Shown: one piece after another, positions 6,575 through 13,273 of the stretch
Layout: every line of letters starts with the position of its first letter
How positions within the stretch are numbered: position 1 is the first letter of the stretch
From: an uncultured Novosphingobium sp.
Lineage (GTDB): Bacteria; Pseudomonadota; Alphaproteobacteria; Sphingomonadales; Sphingomonadaceae
Assembly (NCBI GenBank): GCA_946886365.1
Contig: CAMPIM010000055.1
Coordinates: forward strand, 1 to 23,658
Length of the DNA: 23,658 bases
Direction of reading: 5' to 3'
Position numbers and translations under genes: made by a program
The notes under the pieces: model-generated
What the model saw: only the letters and a program-made list of their open reading frames with translations
What the model was told of the DNA's origin: nothing
Database searches by the model: none

Positions 6575-7978
6575 TTGTTCAAGGGTTTGAAGCCCATCAT
6601 CTATGGTGGTCGTGAAGTATGGCCGCTGGTCGAGGGCGGGAAAGGCGTGGCCGTCTCCAATCACGCCAGTTCCGGTGCATGGGCCGCTGCGGGCGGCATC
6701 GGCACTGTGTCGGCCGTCAACGCCGACAGCTATGACAGCATGGGCAATGTCATTCCCCAGATTTATCACGGTCGTACCCGCCGCGATCGCCATGAAGAAC
6801 TGATCGCTTATGCCGTCGATGGCGCGGTCGAACAGGTGAAGCGCGCCTTCGAAATCGCCGGCGGTAAAGGCGCGATCAACATCAACGTCCTCTGGGAAAT
6901 GGGCGGTGCGCAGCGCGTGCTGCACGGCGTTCTGGAAAAGACCAGGGGCATGGTGGCGGGCGTCACTTGCGGCGCGGGCATGCCCTACAAGCTCAGCGAG
7001 ATCGCGGCCTCTTATGGCGTGAGCTACCTCCCTATCGTCAGTTCGGGACGTGCCTTTCGCGCCTTGTGGAAGCGGGCTTACTCAAAGGCGTCTGAATGGC
7101 TGGCGGCCGTGGTGTATGAGGACCCGTGGCTGGCGGGCGGTCATAACGGCCTTTCCAATGCCGAGGATCCGCGGGAGCCTCAGGATCCTTATCCGCGCGT
7201 CAAGGCGCTTCGGGAAACCATGCGCGAAGGCGGCATATCCGACGAAGTGCCAATCGTCATGGCAGGCGGGGTCTGGCACCTCAAAGATTGGAACGACTGG
7301 ATCGACAATCCGGAACTGGGCACCATCGCGTTCCAGTTCGGCACACGCCCGCTGCTGACGCAGGAAAGCCCTATCCCCCAGCTTTGGAAGGAACGCCTGA
7401 CCCAGCTGGAACCGGGCGACGTACTGCTTCATCGCTTCTCGCCAACCGGCTTCTACAGCTCGGCGATCCGTAACCCCTTCCTGCGCCAGCTTGAAGCCCG
7501 GTCGGAACGCCAGATCCCGTTTAGCACGGAACAGGCGGGCGATCACACGCATCAGCTTGATGCAGGCGTGAAGGGCAAGAATTTCTGGGTAACGCGCGGC
7601 GACCTGTTGCGCGCGCGCGAATGGGTGGGGCAGGGCCTCACCTCCGCTCTCAAGACTCCCGACAACACGCTGGTATTCGTCACCGAAGAGGAACGCGCGG
7701 AGATCCGCAAGGATCAGACCGACTGCATGGGCTGTCTCAGCCAGTGCGCATTCTCTAGCTGGATGGACAGTGAAACGAACTCCACCGGCCGTCTTGCCGA
7801 TCCCAGGAGCTTCTGCATCCAGAAATCCTTGCAAGAGGCGGTGCATGGCGGGGACCTGGACAAGAACCTCCTGTTCGCCGGACATGGCGCTTACAAGTTC
7901 AAGCAGGATCCTTTCTATTCCAACGGCTTCGTGCCGACGGTGAAGCAGCTCGTAGACCGTATTTTGACGGGCGACTGA
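6575..7978 (+). CDS. Nitronate monooxygenase-like flavoprotein with C-terminal Cys cluster
   Basis: A 467-residue protein of the NAD(P)H-dependent flavin oxidoreductase / nitronate monooxygenase (2-nitropropane dioxygenase) superfamily, a TIM-barrel FMN enzyme. Visible features include ASSGAWAAAGGIGTVSAVNA near 31-50, GVTCGAGMPYKLSE around 129-142, GGHNGLSNAEDP with His190, and the FMN phosphate-site-like IVMAGGVWHLKDW near 227-239. The C-terminal region carries Cys384-x2-Cys387-x3-Cys391 and Cys414, a possible iron-sulfur or zinc site not expected in classical nitronate monooxygenases. Start is TTG, with GGGAGA at 6564-6569 about 5 nt upstream. Its TGA shares one base with the ATG of the DUF2093 gene, suggesting coupling. 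The physiological substrate is unknown and nitronate activity should not be assumed. Confidence 0.8.
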   Translation: MFKGLKPIIYGGREVWPLVEGGKGVAVSNHASSGAWAAAGGIGTVSAVNADSYDSMGNVIPQIYHGRTRRDRHEELIAYAVDGAVEQVKRAFEIAGGKGAININVLWEMGGAQRVLHGVLEKTRGMVAGVTCGAGMPYKLSEIAASYGVSYLPIVSSGRAFRALWKRAYSKASEWLAAVVYEDPWLAGGHNGLSNAEDPREPQDPYPRVKALRETMREGGISDEVPIVMAGGVWHLKDWNDWIDNPELGTIAFQFGTRPLLTQESPIPQLWKERLTQLEPGDVLLHRFSPTGFYSSAIRNPFLRQLEARSERQIPFSTEQAGDHTHQLDAGVKGKNFWVTRGDLLRAREWVGQGLTSALKTPDNTLVFVTEEERAEIRKDQTDCMGCLSQCAFSSWMDSETNSTGRLADPRSFCIQKSLQEAVHGGDLDKNLLFAGHGAYKFKQDPFYSNGFVPTVKQLVDRILTGD

Positions 7979-8190
7979 TGGCTGAAATTCAGGGGTTGGC
8001 GGTGCTGGAATATCACACGCCACATTTCGACATAGTGCGCCCGGGCCAGTTCGTCCTTTGTGCGATTTCGGGCGCACGTATCGATCTTGACGACCTTAAA
8101 TATTGGAGCGCTGAGTTTCAAGAGGCCTATCGGGGTCCCGTTGAGGCGACCGAGTCCTTCCTGCGTCATCGCGGCTTAGTCACGGCCTGA
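7978..8190 (+). CDS. DUF2093 domain-containing small protein
   Basis: A 70-residue protein matching the alphaproteobacterial DUF2093 pattern: AVLEYHTPHFDIVRPGQFVL, then CAISGARIDLDDLKYWSAEF and a QEAY motif. Function is unknown for the family. The CAISG...L-YW arrangement, with a single cysteine, suggests a compact beta-rich fold, but this is inference. The ATG uses the last base of the flavoprotein stop (TGATG), so the two are very likely co-translated. The partnership hints that DUF2093 may assist or regulate the flavoprotein, though DUF2093 genes also occur elsewhere. Confidence 0.85.
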   Translation: MAEIQGLAVLEYHTPHFDIVRPGQFVLCAISGARIDLDDLKYWSAEFQEAYRGPVEATESFLRHRGLVTA

Positions 8191-8240
8191 TCGGCGCCGC
8201 ACTTTTTGTTCCCTTTCCTGGTTTGATGCGTTATCCTGTC

Positions 8241-8267
8241 CACGCAGGCGACAAAGATCGCCGCGTG
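8241..8267 (+). promoter_or_regulatory. Stable hairpin just before the ribosome binding site of a small ORF
   Basis: CACGC-a-GGCGA pairs with TCGCC-GCGTG around a CAAAGA loop, a 10-bp stem with a single bulged A. The stem ends one base before CGGAAGG, the ribosome binding site for ATG 8284. No U-run follows, so a terminator for the upstream operon is less likely than a 5' leader structure. A control role is inference. Confidence 0.4.
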
Positions 8268-8283
8268 CGGAAGGATGTCGGCG

Positions 8284-8373
8284 ATGTCGCGAATTGATAT
8301 CTATGGCGATCGGATATGTGTCGTCACCAGCTTCCTCATTGTGGGCTGGTTTATTTACGACATTCTATTTTGA
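8284..8373 (+). CDS. Putative 29-residue single-pass membrane peptide
   Basis: ATG 8284 opens a 29-codon frame ending TGA 8371-8373. GGAAGG at 8269-8274 is a good ribosome binding site 9 nt upstream. The peptide has a short polar N-terminus (MSRIDIYGDR) followed by ICVVTSFLIVGWFIYDILF, a near-ideal single transmembrane helix. This layout resembles known small bacterial membrane proteins. No homologue is recognised and no function can be assigned. A chance ORF cannot be excluded at this length; the ribosome binding site and the clean hydrophobic stretch are the arguments for it. Confidence 0.4.
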   Translation: MSRIDIYGDRICVVTSFLIVGWFIYDILF

Positions 8374-8582
8374 TCGAACCTCGGCAACGGCGGCAAGCGT
8401 AAGTGACTGCCGTTAAAGCAAAGCTATGTTTCCTTTCAAAAGCGGCATTGTAGAAAGGCGTCGAGCTTAAGGCTCCGCGGCTTTTGAAGGATGACAGCTT
8501 GCTCCGCGTCAACAACGGCTAAAGCGCACGGCCCCCATGCGACCACGCAAGGTTTCGTGTTCCTCTGCATAAGGAGAAGACG
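8374..8582. other. Intergenic spacer between two small ORFs
   Basis: No convincing gene is seen here. An inverted repeat AACGGC (8386-8391) with GCCGTT (8409-8414) follows the 29-codon ORF and could form a weak terminator, but no U-run follows. A short palindrome GAGCTTAAGGCTC lies near 8463-8475. The remainder probably carries the promoter of the 50-codon gene at 8583, but I find no clear minus-35/minus-10 pair. Confidence 0.3.
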
Positions 8583-8735
8583 ATGAGCCCTCGACCCATT
8601 TTTGCACGCCGCAAACGCCCTCGCTACACAGGGCGCGACATCTACATTCCACACTCATCCTGGTCGCGGAAGCCCAGAAACACAGCTGATGCCGTGATCG
8701 CGCCCGAAGATTTTTGGGCCAAACTCGGCATCTGA
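8583..8735 (+). CDS. Small basic protein, 50 residues, unknown function
   Basis: ATG 8583 is preceded by a strong ribosome binding site, AAGGAG at 8571-8576, 6 nt upstream. The 50-residue product has an Arg/Lys-rich N-terminal half (MSPRPIFARRKRPRYTGR) and an acidic, aromatic C-terminus (APEDFWAKLGI). The basic half could bind nucleic acid or an acidic partner, but no family is recognised. The stop at 8733-8735 abuts the purU stop on the opposite strand, a tight convergent arrangement. The strong ribosome binding site and the exact fit between neighbours support a real gene. Confidence 0.55.
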   Translation: MSPRPIFARRKRPRYTGRDIYIPHSSWSRKPRNTADAVIAPEDFWAKLGI

Positions 8736-9602
8736 TCAGCGGAAAACGACGGTCTTTCCACCATTCAGGAGCACCCGGCGGTCAGCGATCCAGCCAACCG
8801 CCCGTGCCAGAACCTGCGCCTCGATGTCGCGGCCGATGCGGATCATGTCTTCGGCCGTGGCACGATGGTCGACGCGCTCTACGGCTTGTTCGATGATCGG
8901 CCCTTCATCAAGGTCGGCGGTCACGAAATGCGCCGTCGCGCCGATCAGTTTGACGCCGCGCTCATGCGCCCGGTGGTAGGGCCGCGCGCCCTTGAACCCT
9001 GGCAGGAAGCTGTGATGGATATTGACGCAACGTCCTTCGAGCTGTTCAACAAGCTGTTCGGACAATACCTGCATGTAGCGTGCAAGGATCAGATAATCCG
9101 ATCGTGATCGGCTGAAAACGTCCAGCAAAGCGGCTTCCTGCGTTGCCTTATCTCCGTTCGGCGGAAGCTCATGATAGGGGATGCCATGCCATTCGGTAAT
9201 CCGGCGCATGTCCGGATGGTTCGACACCACCCCCATGATGTCGATGGCCAACGTCCCTGTCTGCCAACGGTGCAGGAGGTCGGCCAGACAGTGCGAGCCC
9301 TTGGAAACGGCGAGCAGCATCCGCGGCCTTTCCTGCGCAGCGGTGATACGCCAGTCCATGCCGAAGCGCGCGCCTACGGCATCGAACTCGCCTTGCAGCT
9401 GCTCGGTATCCGCGATCCGGCCATCGGTTGCCTCAAAGGCCACCCGCATGAAGAAGCGCCCCGCTTCCCTGTCGGCATATTGCTGGCTGTCCGTGATGAA
9501 GCATCCGCGTTCCGCCAGGAACTGGCTGACCGCTGCAACGATTCCCACACGGTCGGAGCAGACAAGCGTCAGCACCCATGATGGGATAACCGGATTTTTC
9601 AA
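8736..9602 (-). CDS. purU: Formyltetrahydrofolate deformylase
   Basis: A 288-residue cytosolic enzyme that hydrolyses 10-formyl-tetrahydrofolate to formate and tetrahydrofolate, balancing one-carbon pools and supplying formate for purine synthesis. An N-terminal ACT domain spans about 8-85, starting at LTLVCSDRVGIVAAVSQFLA. The C-terminal formyltransferase-fold domain contains the catalytic signature NIHHSFLPGFKGARPYHRA from Asn194/His196, and FVTADLDEGPIIEQ with the conserved Asp near 232. Length is normal. It follows the DUF1338 gene on the same strand after 71 nt, so the two may be cotranscribed. Confidence 0.95.
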   Translation of the reverse strand: MKNPVIPSWVLTLVCSDRVGIVAAVSQFLAERGCFITDSQQYADREAGRFFMRVAFEATDGRIADTEQLQGEFDAVGARFGMDWRITAAQERPRMLLAVSKGSHCLADLLHRWQTGTLAIDIMGVVSNHPDMRRITEWHGIPYHELPPNGDKATQEAALLDVFSRSRSDYLILARYMQVLSEQLVEQLEGRCVNIHHSFLPGFKGARPYHRAHERGVKLIGATAHFVTADLDEGPIIEQAVERVDHRATAEDMIRIGRDIEAQVLARAVGWIADRRVLLNGGKTVVFR

Positions 9603-9673
9603 AGGGAGCCTCCGCGAATGATCGGGAAAGCCGTTGCCTTATGCCGCCCCCATGATCAAGCCGTTAAAGGACT

Positions 9674-10693
9674 TCAACCATTGGCGCTCGTCATCGCGAA
9701 AATTCCGGTGGCATTCCCCGCGTCGAATGACAGGTCCAGCAACCCGTTTGCGGGATCGACATCCCGGCTGATGAATTCGTAGAAAGAACCGGGTACTTGC
9801 CGCACCTTGTTTCCGGCAAATAGCCGTTCGACCGGGTCCGCGCGAAGGGCGGTCTGCTTCACGCGGCCATTGCGGGAAATTTCAACCTCATCCTTGATCG
9901 GCCATCCTTCAGCTTTCAGCCATTCGGCCAAGGCCGCGACGTCCGCCACCCGGTCGGTGGCATGATTGAACGCGTTACCCTCCGTCGCGATCCACGCGGC
10001 TTCAGGCGACCGCGATAGCAACAGCTCATAATCTTCCAACGTGGCAGGATCATGCTGCCGATCGAAGGCAGACACCAGAACCGGCAAGGCCGTCCGCGCA
10101 TGCTCGAATGGGACAAGCTGTCCAGCGTCATAGGCGTGCAATACTGCCAGCGTTTCCGGATCGAGCGGATCGCGCGACGTGCCAAACACGCGCGCCGCGA
10201 TTGTAGCAAACTCGGCATCAAACCGATCGACATGCAGTTCCGAAACGAAGAATTGAGGAATGTCTTGAGGCGCGTCGGCATGCGCATAGGCGCGGCCGGT
10301 CATTTTCAGCCGGTCCAGAGGATAAACCCCAGCCAGCCTGTAGCCCAATGGCGTTAGGATACGGGTGAAAGCGTCTTCCCCAGCGGGCAAAGCTCCCGTG
10401 GGGCCTTGGGGCAGGCGGATCGTCCTCAACGCCCCATGATCGAACACCACCTTGTCACCGCTGGCTAACCTGTCCGCCACATAAGCAGCGCCGCTCGGAA
10501 CCCTTTGCAGCAGGCCGTGAAAAAGAACGACGTTCAAGGCCATGGCAAGCGCTGCCCGAGAGACATAAGGGCCGGTTTCCGCCAGCAAAGGCGGTGCGAT
10601 CATAAGCGCCGCAAGCACTTGCTCCGCAGCACTATCGCCCAGCGTGGCCCTGACCAGCGCTTCTACATTTCCCTGATCGCTATCGACGGCCAT
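9674..10693 (-). CDS. DUF1338 family: 2-oxoadipate dioxygenase/decarboxylase (HglS-like)
   Basis: A DUF1338 protein related to HglS/YdcJ, a non-heme iron enzyme converting 2-oxoadipate to D-2-hydroxyglutarate in lysine catabolism. From the chosen start (339 aa) the metal ligands align as His86 in FDHGALRTI, His244 in NHATDRV and Glu306 in FYEFISRD. Arg90 lies four residues after His86, the same His+4 Arg spacing as in HglS. The ligand spacing (158 and 62) is close to that of the characterised enzyme as I recall it. GVYPLDRLKMTGRAYAH and DIPQFFVSELH are further family blocks. The open frame extends to TTG 10747, but ATG 10693 has GGAG 6 nt upstream and is preferred. At 339 residues it is shorter than Pseudomonas HglS. 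No lysine-pathway genes are nearby. Confidence 0.83.
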   Translation of the reverse strand: MAVDSDQGNVEALVRATLGDSAAEQVLAALMIAPPLLAETGPYVSRAALAMALNVVLFHGLLQRVPSGAAYVADRLASGDKVVFDHGALRTIRLPQGPTGALPAGEDAFTRILTPLGYRLAGVYPLDRLKMTGRAYAHADAPQDIPQFFVSELHVDRFDAEFATIAARVFGTSRDPLDPETLAVLHAYDAGQLVPFEHARTALPVLVSAFDRQHDPATLEDYELLLSRSPEAAWIATEGNAFNHATDRVADVAALAEWLKAEGWPIKDEVEISRNGRVKQTALRADPVERLFAGNKVRQVPGSFYEFISRDVDPANGLLDLSFDAGNATGIFAMTSANG

Positions 10694-10766
10694 GGCGCGC
10701 TCCATATCGAAGATGGCCTTTATCGCGCGCCGATCCCCGACTTCCAAGAGCCAGTATTATGTCTCG

Positions 10767-11816
10767 TCACATTTTCCGGGGCATGCAATCGGCACCGGCA
10801 GCCTTGATGGCACTGCATAGCCGAGACGCTTCCGCGTTGTTTGCCAACGGCCCAGCCTGCAACCTGGTCATTGCTCCGCCTTTCACCAGAAAAAGCTGAT
10901 AGGCCGACAGGCCAGCCACTTTGCCGCGCAGACTGGTCCAAAGCGCGCGGGCGCGGGCTTCTTCGCTAAATGCTCCCAGCTGTACGCGCCAGGGTCCGCT
11001 GGCTGCCACCTTGGGCTCTGGCGTCTTGCTGGCCTTCGCCTTTTCAACGACTGGCTTCGGCGTTTGGGCGGCGGCCACGGCGGCCACGGCGGCCTTGGGC
11101 GCATCAGATTTCGGCTTCGGCAATGGCTTGACGGGCGCAGGCTTTTCCGGAGTGCGCGCAGGTCGCAGATCGGCGCTCGCCATCGATGGCGCTTCTTCGC
11201 GCAGAATGGGCATGGCGGACAGGCGGCCATTGGCTTCCGCCAGCGCCGCTACCTCGTTCTGGCCCATCTCCCCCGCCAGCGCGAGCCCCTGCTGACGTTG
11301 ATCATCAGGGATATATTTATCCATCTGCTTCAGGCTGGCCGTCGCCTGCGCCAGGCCCGCCGCCGCCGCCCGGCTCATCAGGGCATAGGCGCGGGGCCAG
11401 TTCTTGGTCGTCAGATCTCCGTTAAAAAGGGCCGTGCCGACGATATATTGGGCGCGCGGTTCGCCCCGCGCCGCGGATCGCTGCAGATAGGGAAGGGCGC
11501 TCGCACGCTCCCCTTGCTGAAACATCAGCAGGCCGAGATTGTCCTCGGCGCGAACGTGACCCTGCGCGGCGGCCTTCCGATACCAATCGAGCGCGACGGC
11601 CATGTCGGCTTTGACACCGCGTCCAAGCTTGTTCGCCTGGCCCATGTTGAATTGCGCATCAGGATCGCCTGCCTGCGCAAGCGGCCGCCAGACCCTGACG
11701 GCTTTTTCATAATCACCCTGCTGCCAGGCATCGACCCCGGCTTTTACATCGGCAAGGGCAGGCGGCGCCAGACTTAGCATCGTTGCGGCGGCCAAGATGC
11801 CCCAGATGTACTTCAT
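10767..11816 (-). CDS. Secreted Sel1-repeat / SPOR-domain protein
   Basis: A 349-residue exported protein. Residues 1-22 form a signal peptide (MKYIWGILAAATMLSLAPPA, cleavage after ALA). Sel1-like/TPR helical repeats follow at about 25-165, for example GDPDAQFNMGQANKLGRGVK and RKAAAQGHVRAEDNLGLL. Next comes an Ala/Pro/Lys-rich linker and a C-terminal SPOR domain from about 272 (WRVQLGAFSEEARARALW). SPOR domains bind denuded septal peptidoglycan, so a periplasmic envelope or division role is likely. Of two close ATGs (11822, 11816), 11816 is preferred because AGGAG is 9 nt upstream of it but only 3 nt from the other. Divergent from parA across a region with two CtrA-like sites. Confidence 0.85.
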   Translation of the reverse strand: MKYIWGILAAATMLSLAPPALADVKAGVDAWQQGDYEKAVRVWRPLAQAGDPDAQFNMGQANKLGRGVKADMAVALDWYRKAAAQGHVRAEDNLGLLMFQQGERASALPYLQRSAARGEPRAQYIVGTALFNGDLTTKNWPRAYALMSRAAAAGLAQATASLKQMDKYIPDDQRQQGLALAGEMGQNEVAALAEANGRLSAMPILREEAPSMASADLRPARTPEKPAPVKPLPKPKSDAPKAAVAAVAAAQTPKPVVEKAKASKTPEPKVAASGPWRVQLGAFSEEARARALWTSLRGKVAGLSAYQLFLVKGGAMTRLQAGPLANNAEASRLCSAIKAAGADCMPRKM

Positions 11817-11867
11817 GTGCATGTGCTCCTGAAAGAACAGCGTAGCCCCAGCCTATGAGCGAACAAG

Positions 11868-11883
11868 GTTAACGCTCGCTTAG
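11868..11883 (-). promoter_or_regulatory. CtrA-like site 1
   Basis: The plus strand reads GTTAACGCTCGCTTAG. Its reverse complement CTAA-N7-TTAAC matches the alphaproteobacterial CtrA consensus TTAA-N7-TTAAC at 8 of 9 fixed positions. It lies exactly 51 nt upstream of the chosen start of the Sel1-SPOR gene (11816). A second copy of the same pattern lies 68 bp away. Binding is inferred. Confidence 0.45.
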
Positions 11884-11935
11884 CATTAGAAGGCGCATTC
11901 TTCATACCATGCTTCCTTTTGAAGGATGCGCCGAA

Positions 11936-11951
11936 GTTAACCAATTTTTAG
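11936..11951 (-). promoter_or_regulatory. CtrA-like site 2
   Basis: The plus strand reads GTTAACCAATTTTTAG, again CTAA-N7-TTAAC on the other strand with the same single deviation from the CtrA consensus. It lies exactly 51 nt upstream of the chosen parA GTG (12003). The fixed bases are identical to those of site 1 while the seven spacer bases differ, as expected for a conserved protein-binding site rather than a copied repeat. Confidence 0.45.
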
Positions 11952-12002
11952 GTGCCGCCGTGGCAGTCCAATAGGCAATTGGATTTTCTGGGGGAAACGC
12001 GC

Positions 12003-12725
12003 GTGCGCATACTCGCATTGGCATCGCAAAAAGGCGGATCGGGGAAGACCACCTTGTCTGGTCACTTGGCCGTTCAGGCGCAAAGGGCAGGCGCTGGCCC
12101 GGTCGTCCTGATCGACATCGATCCCCAAGGGTCCCTTGCCGACTGGTGGAATGAACGCGAGGCCGAATTTCCCGCCTTCGCCCAGACGACGGTCGCGCGT
12201 CTCGCGGCCGATCTTGAAATTCTGCGTCAGCAGGGCTTCAAACTTGCCGTGATCGATACGCCCCCGGCGATCACCATGGCCATTCAAAGCGTCATTTCCG
12301 TGGCCGAACTGATCGTCGTGCCGACCCGCCCCAGCCCTCATGACCTGCGCGCTGTTGGTGCGACGGTGGACCTGTGCGAACGGGCAGGCAAGCCGCTGAT
12401 CTTCGTGGTCAACGCCGCTACGCCGAAGGCGCGGATCACATCGGAAGCTGCTGTGGCGCTTTCCCAGCATGGCACTGTTGCGCCCGTGACGCTGCATCAC
12501 CGCACTGATTTCGCCGCATCGATGATCGACGGCCGCACGGTGATGGAGGTTGATCCCAACGGCCGTTCGGCGGGCGAGGTTACGCAATTGTGGACCTATG
12601 TCTCCGACCGTCTGGAAAAGAATTTCCGCCGCACGGTCTTCTCGGTGCCCAACGGCACGGCGGGCACCAGCGGCGCGGTTCGTCCAGCGACGGGTGGCTT
12701 CGGCCGCCGCGTCGTAGGTCAGTAA
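12003..12725 (+). CDS. ParA/MinD-family ATPase, chromosomal ParF-like
   Basis: A 240-residue deviant-Walker P-loop ATPase. QKGGSGKTTL gives the deviant Walker A at residues 10-17, with signature Lys10. LIDIDPQGSLADWW is the A' motif (Asp38/Asp40) and VIDTPP the Walker B (Asp85). There is no N-terminal DNA-binding domain, so it is of the small ParF/type Ib kind, which dimerises with ATP and usually forms gradients on the nucleoid to position a cargo. The open frame extends to 11952, but GTG 12003 has GGGGA 7 nt upstream and starts MRILALASQKGG, right at the fold. The next gene, 16 nt on, is an RHH partner, the usual ParF/ParG layout. The flanking genes are housekeeping, so plasmid partition is unlikely. 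Confidence 0.88.
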   Translation: MRILALASQKGGSGKTTLSGHLAVQAQRAGAGPVVLIDIDPQGSLADWWNEREAEFPAFAQTTVARLAADLEILRQQGFKLAVIDTPPAITMAIQSVISVAELIVVPTRPSPHDLRAVGATVDLCERAGKPLIFVVNAATPKARITSEAAVALSQHGTVAPVTLHHRTDFAASMIDGRTVMEVDPNGRSAGEVTQLWTYVSDRLEKNFRRTVFSVPNGTAGTSGAVRPATGGFGRRVVGQ

Positions 12726-12741
12726 AGGAAGGGAAGACATC

Positions 12742-13260
12742 ATGGCCGAACCCAAGCCACTCGCTTCGCTGACCTCCGGACTTCTCGCTCGCAAGGGCGC
12801 GGCTCAGCCCGCCATGCGCCGCCCCATCATGGGCTTTGGCCATCAGGCAACGGCAGCGCTGCTGCAGGATGATCTGGGCTGGAACGACATGGGTTTCGAT
12901 GTGACCGAGCCTGAACCGGTCCCTGCCGAACCTCGCGCCGTTGTCGGACTTACCCCGATGACGCTGCCGCCGGTAGCCGCGCCCATCCCTTCCGTCGTTG
13001 TCGAGCGAGAGGAATTGGCCGAGCGCATGGAAGAAGCGGTCAAGACGATCGCTCCCGCCATCCGCACCGGAACCAAAGGCCGCAAGGCCGCCTTCACGCT
13101 GCGGCTGGACGCGGATCGGCATCTGAAGCTTCGCCTTGCGAGCGCCGTCGCGGGCTGTTCTGCCCAACAGATGGTGACCGAAGCACTCGATATTTTCCTC
13201 GCCAGCCTGCCGGAAATCGACCGGCTCGCGCAGCAACTGCCGCGCGACGAAGCAGAGTAA
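12742..13260 (+). CDS. Ribbon-helix-helix partner protein of the ParA ATPase
   Basis: A 172-residue protein. Residues 114-156 look like a ribbon-helix-helix domain: strand KAAFTLRLD, helix 1 ADRHLKLRLASAVAG, helix 2 SAQQMVTEALDIFLASL. The N-terminus, LASLTSGLLARKG then AMRRP, is short, basic and probably disordered. In ParG-type partners such a tail stimulates the cognate ParA ATPase, so the same is proposed here by inference. The middle (about 50-90) is acidic and proline-rich. It sits 16 nt after parA with GGAAGGGAAG before the ATG, and 13 nt before the SPOR lipoprotein gene. It could bind DNA, act as an adaptor, or both; the RHH call is from pattern only. Confidence 0.7.
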   Translation: MAEPKPLASLTSGLLARKGAAQPAMRRPIMGFGHQATAALLQDDLGWNDMGFDVTEPEPVPAEPRAVVGLTPMTLPPVAAPIPSVVVEREELAERMEEAVKTIAPAIRTGTKGRKAAFTLRLDADRHLKLRLASAVAGCSAQQMVTEALDIFLASLPEIDRLAQQLPRDEAE

Positions 13261-13273
13261 GAAGGATCAAGCC

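Noticed and set aside
6575..7978. PfaD-type enoyl reductase of polyunsaturated fatty acid synthesis
   Set aside because: No polyketide/fatty acid synthase genes are adjacent; the sequence is better described as nitronate monooxygenase-like.
12003..12725. Cellulose-synthesis ATPase BcsQ
   Set aside because: No bcs genes in the window and the following RHH gene fits a ParF/ParG-like pair better.
12003..13260. Plasmid partition (ParA/ParB) locus or integrated plasmid
   Set aside because: No replication gene, iterons or mobility genes are nearby; flanks are housekeeping genes and tRNA-Asn without visible attachment repeats.
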